Source: Victivallaceae bacterium (lineage in GTDB: Bacteria > Verrucomicrobiota > Lentisphaeria > Victivallales > Victivallaceae). Taken from it: 10,188 nt of DNA. Made by a program: the position numbers and the translations under genes. This document shows positions 6,947 through 10,188 of the stretch, in pieces (the first letter of the stretch is position 1; each line of letters starts with the position of its first letter). Location of the stretch: contig JAQUOK010000066.1 in assembly GCA_028717165.1 (NCBI GenBank), positions 1 through 10,188 of the forward strand. Reading direction: 5' to 3'. The notes under the pieces were generated by a model. The model had not been told where the DNA came from. It searched no databases and was given only the letters and a program-made list of their open reading frames with translations.

Positions 6947-7933
6947 TTATTCTTTTAAAAATCGAAAAATATAATCTTTTACGCGTAATATCCGCCTAAA
7001 TAATCTTGTTAGTCTTGGTTGAAAAAAATAAAAAAGGGGATATTTAAGAAGCATTTTAATCTCTTTCTGATAGCTATTTGACAATTTATCTATAGTTATA
7101 CTTGTGGCGATACAGTTTATCATTTTTGCTATTTTTTTGTCCAAAAGCAATTTCAAAGGGAAAAATAATTTTACTTGGAGAAAAAATTCAACGGATTTTT
7201 TATAACCCTTCCAGAAATTATTATCTTGGGCTATTGTCAATAGGTCTGATATACCACAAAGCATATCCGTGCATTTTTCTATATCCCACGCGACTGTTTT
7301 GTGATTTATTCTATAGATATATATTATCTTATCAATTATAAACAACTTATCTATTGCAACCATGCACTCTAGCATAAAAACAGGGTCTTGAAAACGGCGA
7401 TAAGCAGGGAATTCGATACTATGGTTTATTATAGTATTTTTTCTAAAAATATATCTTTGATATTCATAAGGGTTTTGCACATCATACGTATTAATTAATT
7501 TGCATGTCTCAAACTCTAGGTTTCCGGTTTGGTGTAATTTAGAATCATCAAAAAGGAATCGAATATTACCGCCACAAAGATCTACATTATTGGTGATTGC
7601 ATTGTTATATAAAACCTCAAGACATTGCTCATCATAATAGTAATCATCTGAATCCATAAATGCCAGAAATTCACCAGTCGCATTTTGCATTCCGAGGTTT
7701 CTAGCAGGACCGGAACCTGAATTTTTTGGCATTTGCAATATTTTGATTCTGTCATCTTTATTTGAATACTCTTTTAGTATTTTTAAAGAATTATCAGTTG
7801 AGCAATCATCAATACATATTATTTCTATATGTTCTAAGGTTTGGGAAATAATTGAATCTAAACATTGCCTTAAATATTTTTCCATATTATATACAGGGAG
7901 CATCACTGATATCAAAGGACTATTGTGATACAT
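6947..7933 (-). CDS. Family 2 glycosyltransferase
   Basis: The product is 328 residues with a GT-A domain at about 8-215: ISVMLPVYNMEKYLRQCLDS (8-27), CIDDCSTDNS (40-49), the MDSDD metal site (93-97), and RFQDPVFM (180-187) with the acidic residue that usually serves as base. YRINHKTVAW (207-216) ends the catalytic core. The last 110 residues are basic and aromatic with a hydrophobic stretch (about 255-263), and may bind the membrane face. The ribosome binding site AAGG lies nine bases before ATG. It is 17 bases upstream of glf and 56 bases after the family 4 transferase. It probably adds one sugar of the repeat unit; which one is unknown. Base composition is clearly more AT-rich than the LPP20-like operon. 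Confidence 0.88.
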   Translation of the reverse strand: MYHNSPLISVMLPVYNMEKYLRQCLDSIISQTLEHIEIICIDDCSTDNSLKILKEYSNKDDRIKILQMPKNSGSGPARNLGMQNATGEFLAFMDSDDYYYDEQCLEVLYNNAITNNVDLCGGNIRFLFDDSKLHQTGNLEFETCKLINTYDVQNPYEYQRYIFRKNTIINHSIEFPAYRRFQDPVFMLECMVAIDKLFIIDKIIYIYRINHKTVAWDIEKCTDMLCGISDLLTIAQDNNFWKGYKKSVEFFLQVKLFFPLKLLLDKKIAKMINCIATSITIDKLSNSYQKEIKMLLKYPLFYFFQPRLTRLFRRILRVKDYIFRFLKE

Positions 7934-7989
7934 AGCACGATTCCTTGGGTCAGTCTTTAATCAAGCTTATATTTGTAACAAAAAAACAT

Positions 7990-9195
7990 TTACGTTAAAT
8001 TCTTAATTTCTGAATGTAGTGTTTGATAATTTTCCTGCGAGAAAAACTGTTTTTGATAATTGGCTATCTGACTACGTTTTAGTTTTGGGAAGAAATTATC
8101 TAAAATTTCTGCTAAAGTAGTAAGTTTAAATGATTTTTCAATAAGTAGTCCTGTTTGTTCATTAACCAGCTCGCTAGTGCCACCTACGTCTGTAGCTATT
8201 GTTGGAATACCAAAGGACATAGCTTCCATAATTGATACAGGAATTCCTTCAGAACTACTTACATTGATAAATAAATCTACTGGATTATCCCGGTAATACT
8301 CAAGGACTTTATCATTAGATAAATTACCTTTAAAAATGATACTTATGTTTTCAGGCAATTTTTTACAGATTTGTAATATATATTCTATTTCAGGGCCATC
8401 ACCAATATGTGTCCAAACAGTATTTCTTTTAACCTTAAATAAGGCTGCAACAATTAACTCTATGCGTTTTTCGGAAACTACACGCGAACAACTCACAATA
8501 CGAAATAATCCATCTGTACTTTCTTGATTTATAATTTTTTGTACTTTAACGCCAAGATGTGCATATGATATTTTATTTGAGTATTGCGGATATTCATTCT
8601 GTAAGTAACTCTTCCCCATTATAGAACAAGGATAAACTTTATTGCAAATTTTCAATAAAATATTTTGAAACGGTAAGTGTTTATAACCAGCTCGTTCTGC
8701 ATAAAGGTCATATCCATGTAAGCGGGCAATAATTTTAAAGTTATTTTGTTTAGCATACATACTGATACCATTGACAAAAACCCCAAAATGATTGCCCCAA
8801 TAAGAATATATTGCATCGTAGTTATCTAATTTTATATTTCTGCACAATAATAATGCTCTAGAATCAAGAAAAATATATTGTTTAAATAACCGCATAAAAT
8901 GCTTTAAGGGAATTCTTGCAAGAATAAAAATTCTAATTATACCGAATGAACTCAATAAAAATTTACAGACAGACAGCATAAAAATTGGTATAAAAGAAAT
9001 TGTCTTTATTGAAGGTGGTAGAAAATAACTAACATTATTCGGCAAAGGAAAGAACTTTTTGCTATCGCAGTTTGAACTCAAATTTAAGGGAACAATAAGC
9101 ACTTTTTTAAAATTTTTAGACAATAAATCAATTTCCGATTCAATAAAAGTTTCCTGTGGAAAAGGAAATTTTTCTGTTACAAATATTAAATTCAT
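7990..9195 (-). CDS. Family 4 glycosyltransferase (GT-B), WcaL-like
   Basis: The product is 401 residues, a normal size. The N-terminal domain starts with TEKFPFPQETFIESEI (7-22), like the start of WcaL/AmsK-type transferases of colanic acid and amylovoran loci, and includes ARLHGYDLY (157-165). The linker and C-terminal domain have RIVSCSRVVSEKRIE (232-246), GDGPEIEY (265-272), and the retaining-enzyme signature SEGIPVSIMEAMSFG (315-329), with E316 and E324 in the E-x7-E motif that binds the sugar nucleotide. Hydrophobic residues 66-94 may touch the membrane. A near-perfect ribosome binding site AGGAGGT (9211-9205) lies ten bases before ATG, the best in the series. It probably adds a sugar to a lipid-linked intermediate with retention of configuration; donor unknown. 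Confidence 0.9.
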   Translation of the reverse strand: MNLIFVTEKFPFPQETFIESEIDLLSKNFKKVLIVPLNLSSNCDSKKFFPLPNNVSYFLPPSIKTISFIPIFMLSVCKFLLSSFGIIRIFILARIPLKHFMRLFKQYIFLDSRALLLCRNIKLDNYDAIYSYWGNHFGVFVNGISMYAKQNNFKIIARLHGYDLYAERAGYKHLPFQNILLKICNKVYPCSIMGKSYLQNEYPQYSNKISYAHLGVKVQKIINQESTDGLFRIVSCSRVVSEKRIELIVAALFKVKRNTVWTHIGDGPEIEYILQICKKLPENISIIFKGNLSNDKVLEYYRDNPVDLFINVSSSEGIPVSIMEAMSFGIPTIATDVGGTSELVNEQTGLLIEKSFKLTTLAEILDNFFPKLKRSQIANYQKQFFSQENYQTLHSEIKNLT

Positions 9196-9231
9196 TAAAC
9201 AATTACCTCCTAAGGTGTTTATAAAAAACTA

Positions 9232-9247
9232 ACTATTTAACTATTTA
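9232..9247. repeat. Tandem 8-base repeat before the family 4 transferase gene
   Basis: ACTATTTA occurs twice end to end (9232-9239, 9240-9247). It lies in the 122-base gap between two minus-strand genes, about 37 bases upstream of the family 4 transferase start. The gap also has an imperfect stem at 9274-9291. I see no convincing promoter or coding sequence there. Confidence 0.3.
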
Positions 9248-9317
9248 CGTTATATTTGCTGTTCCACCAAATTTATAGTCTGTTGGCTATATTGTTTTGT
9301 TATATAAAAATAATATT

Positions 9318-10188
9318 TTAGGCTTTCATTAAAAAACATCGAAGCAGAGCTGCTAAAGTTCTTTTTCCTGATGAGATGTTGAATTTTTTTTTCAATACTG
9401 ACTGAAAAGCTAAGCCGGTTGCGATATTTCCTGTTTGTATCATCTTCAATGCTAAGTTATACCATTTCAAGGTGAGTACATTTTTAGCGGCTGGTAATGT
9501 TGCCGCAAAATCCCATAACGGATTGAGATTTTTTATTTCTTTAACGCCGACCTTTCCAACATTTTTTTGCCAGTAATACCAAAAAGATTTATAACTTTCT
9601 TTGTCAAGTTTTTTTTGCATTTTTTCGTTTAATGTGTTATAAGAAATATTGAACGCATTGCTCCTTTGCATGTCTATTTTCTTTATTGAAATGTTTTCTC
9701 CGTGCTCACGATATTTTAATAATGAATAAGGTAAGTTAACCATCCTTCCTTCTTTTGCCAAAAGCACCCAAAGTCCATAATCTTCTGCATGAATGTTTTT
9801 AGGGTTATACAAGCCTGCATTAATAACTGCTTCTTTCTTAAAAATAACAGAAGGATGAATTATTGCACAGCTGAAATAAATTAAAGTTGATATACATGAT
9901 GATTCTGTAGGCGGAAGCATCATTTCAATATATTTTCCGTCCGCTGAAATTTTTTCTGCATATGTACCAGATAATACTACATCTTTATTTGCTACCATAT
10001 AATTATATTGTAATTCCAAACGTTGAGGGAATGAAATATCATCAGCATCCATTCTGACAATATATTTCCCTCTAGCTAATTTTAAGCCCAAGTTTAAGCA
10101 TTCAATAATTCCTTCATTTTTACGATTCTTGATTAATTTTATTCTTTCATCATTGTATGAATTGATTATTGCAAGACTATTATCCGTA
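9318..10188 (-). CDS. Family 2 glycosyltransferase (start lies beyond right edge)
   Basis: The gene runs off the right edge. The frame stays open from the stop at 9318 to base 10187 (289 residues plus stop visible), and the extra 32 codons read TDNSLAIINSYNDERI and NEGIIECLNLGLKLARGKYI, plainly the continuation of a GT-A domain. The TTG at 10091 is therefore internal, not a start; about 40 N-terminal residues are missing. RMDADDISFPQRLE carries the DXD site. HAEDYGLW and LKYREHGENIS are the typical acidic-base and closing motifs. The tail of about 120 residues is helical and basic. It is the first visible gene of the minus-strand series. A run of nine T (plus strand, 9384-9392) encodes three lysines near the C-terminus. 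Confidence 0.92.
   Translation of the reverse strand, partial: TDNSLAIINSYNDERIKLIKNRKNEGIIECLNLGLKLARGKYIVRMDADDISFPQRLELQYNYMVANKDVVLSGTYAEKISADGKYIEMMLPPTESSCISTLIYFSCAIIHPSVIFKKEAVINAGLYNPKNIHAEDYGLWVLLAKEGRMVNLPYSLLKYREHGENISIKKIDMQRSNAFNISYNTLNEKMQKKLDKESYKSFWYYWQKNVGKVGVKEIKNLNPLWDFAATLPAAKNVLTLKWYNLALKMIQTGNIATGLAFQSVLKKKFNISSGKRTLAALLRCFLMKA

Noticed and set aside
9318..10091. TTG at 10091 as a gene start
   Set aside because: The frame continues upstream to the window edge with typical glycosyltransferase sequence, so this codon is internal.

Overview
The window looks like part of a Gram-negative bacterial chromosome. The first two genes carry export signals and LPP20/FlgT-like envelope domains. 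Strong Shine-Dalgarno sites precede most genes. The gene mix (LPP20/FlgT-like pair, LarA-type enzyme, Galf-containing surface glycan genes) would fit a PVC-type bacterium such as Lentisphaerota or Kiritimatiellota, but nothing here fixes the phylum and this is a weak inference.

Left region (1-2500): a possible divergent gene start at the left edge (minus strand, codons 1-11 only), a 236-base divergent intergenic region with a palindrome and a plausible promoter, then a two-gene plus-strand operon. Its first gene encodes an exported protein with two LPP20-like repeats. Its second encodes an exported, C-terminally membrane-anchored protein with a FlgT-like N-terminal domain. The two probably act together in the cell envelope; no flagellar gene is visible nearby.

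Middle (2500-4058): a hairpin separates this operon from a convergent gene for a LarA-family (nickel-pincer-nucleotide racemase/epimerase superfamily) protein. The catalytic and cofactor histidines and lysine align without gaps to lactate racemase. Its upstream region holds a reasonable sigma70 promoter with a perfect inverted repeat over the predicted start point, which suggests repression.

Right region (4059-10188): a surface-polysaccharide cluster. One family 2 glycosyltransferase is on the plus strand. Facing it is a minus-strand series, in transcription order: family 2 glycosyltransferase (start lies off the right edge), family 4 glycosyltransferase, family 2 glycosyltransferase, UDP-galactopyranose mutase (glf), and a DUF4422 protein. 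Glf makes UDP-galactofuranose and the transferases build a glycan that probably contains Galf. No flippase, polymerase or ABC exporter is in view, so the cluster must continue beyond the right edge or depend on genes elsewhere.

Base composition falls from about half G+C on the left to roughly one third on the right (estimated by eye), as expected of a horizontally reassorted glycan locus next to a core region. I found no tRNA, rRNA, CRISPR array, transposase or phage gene.
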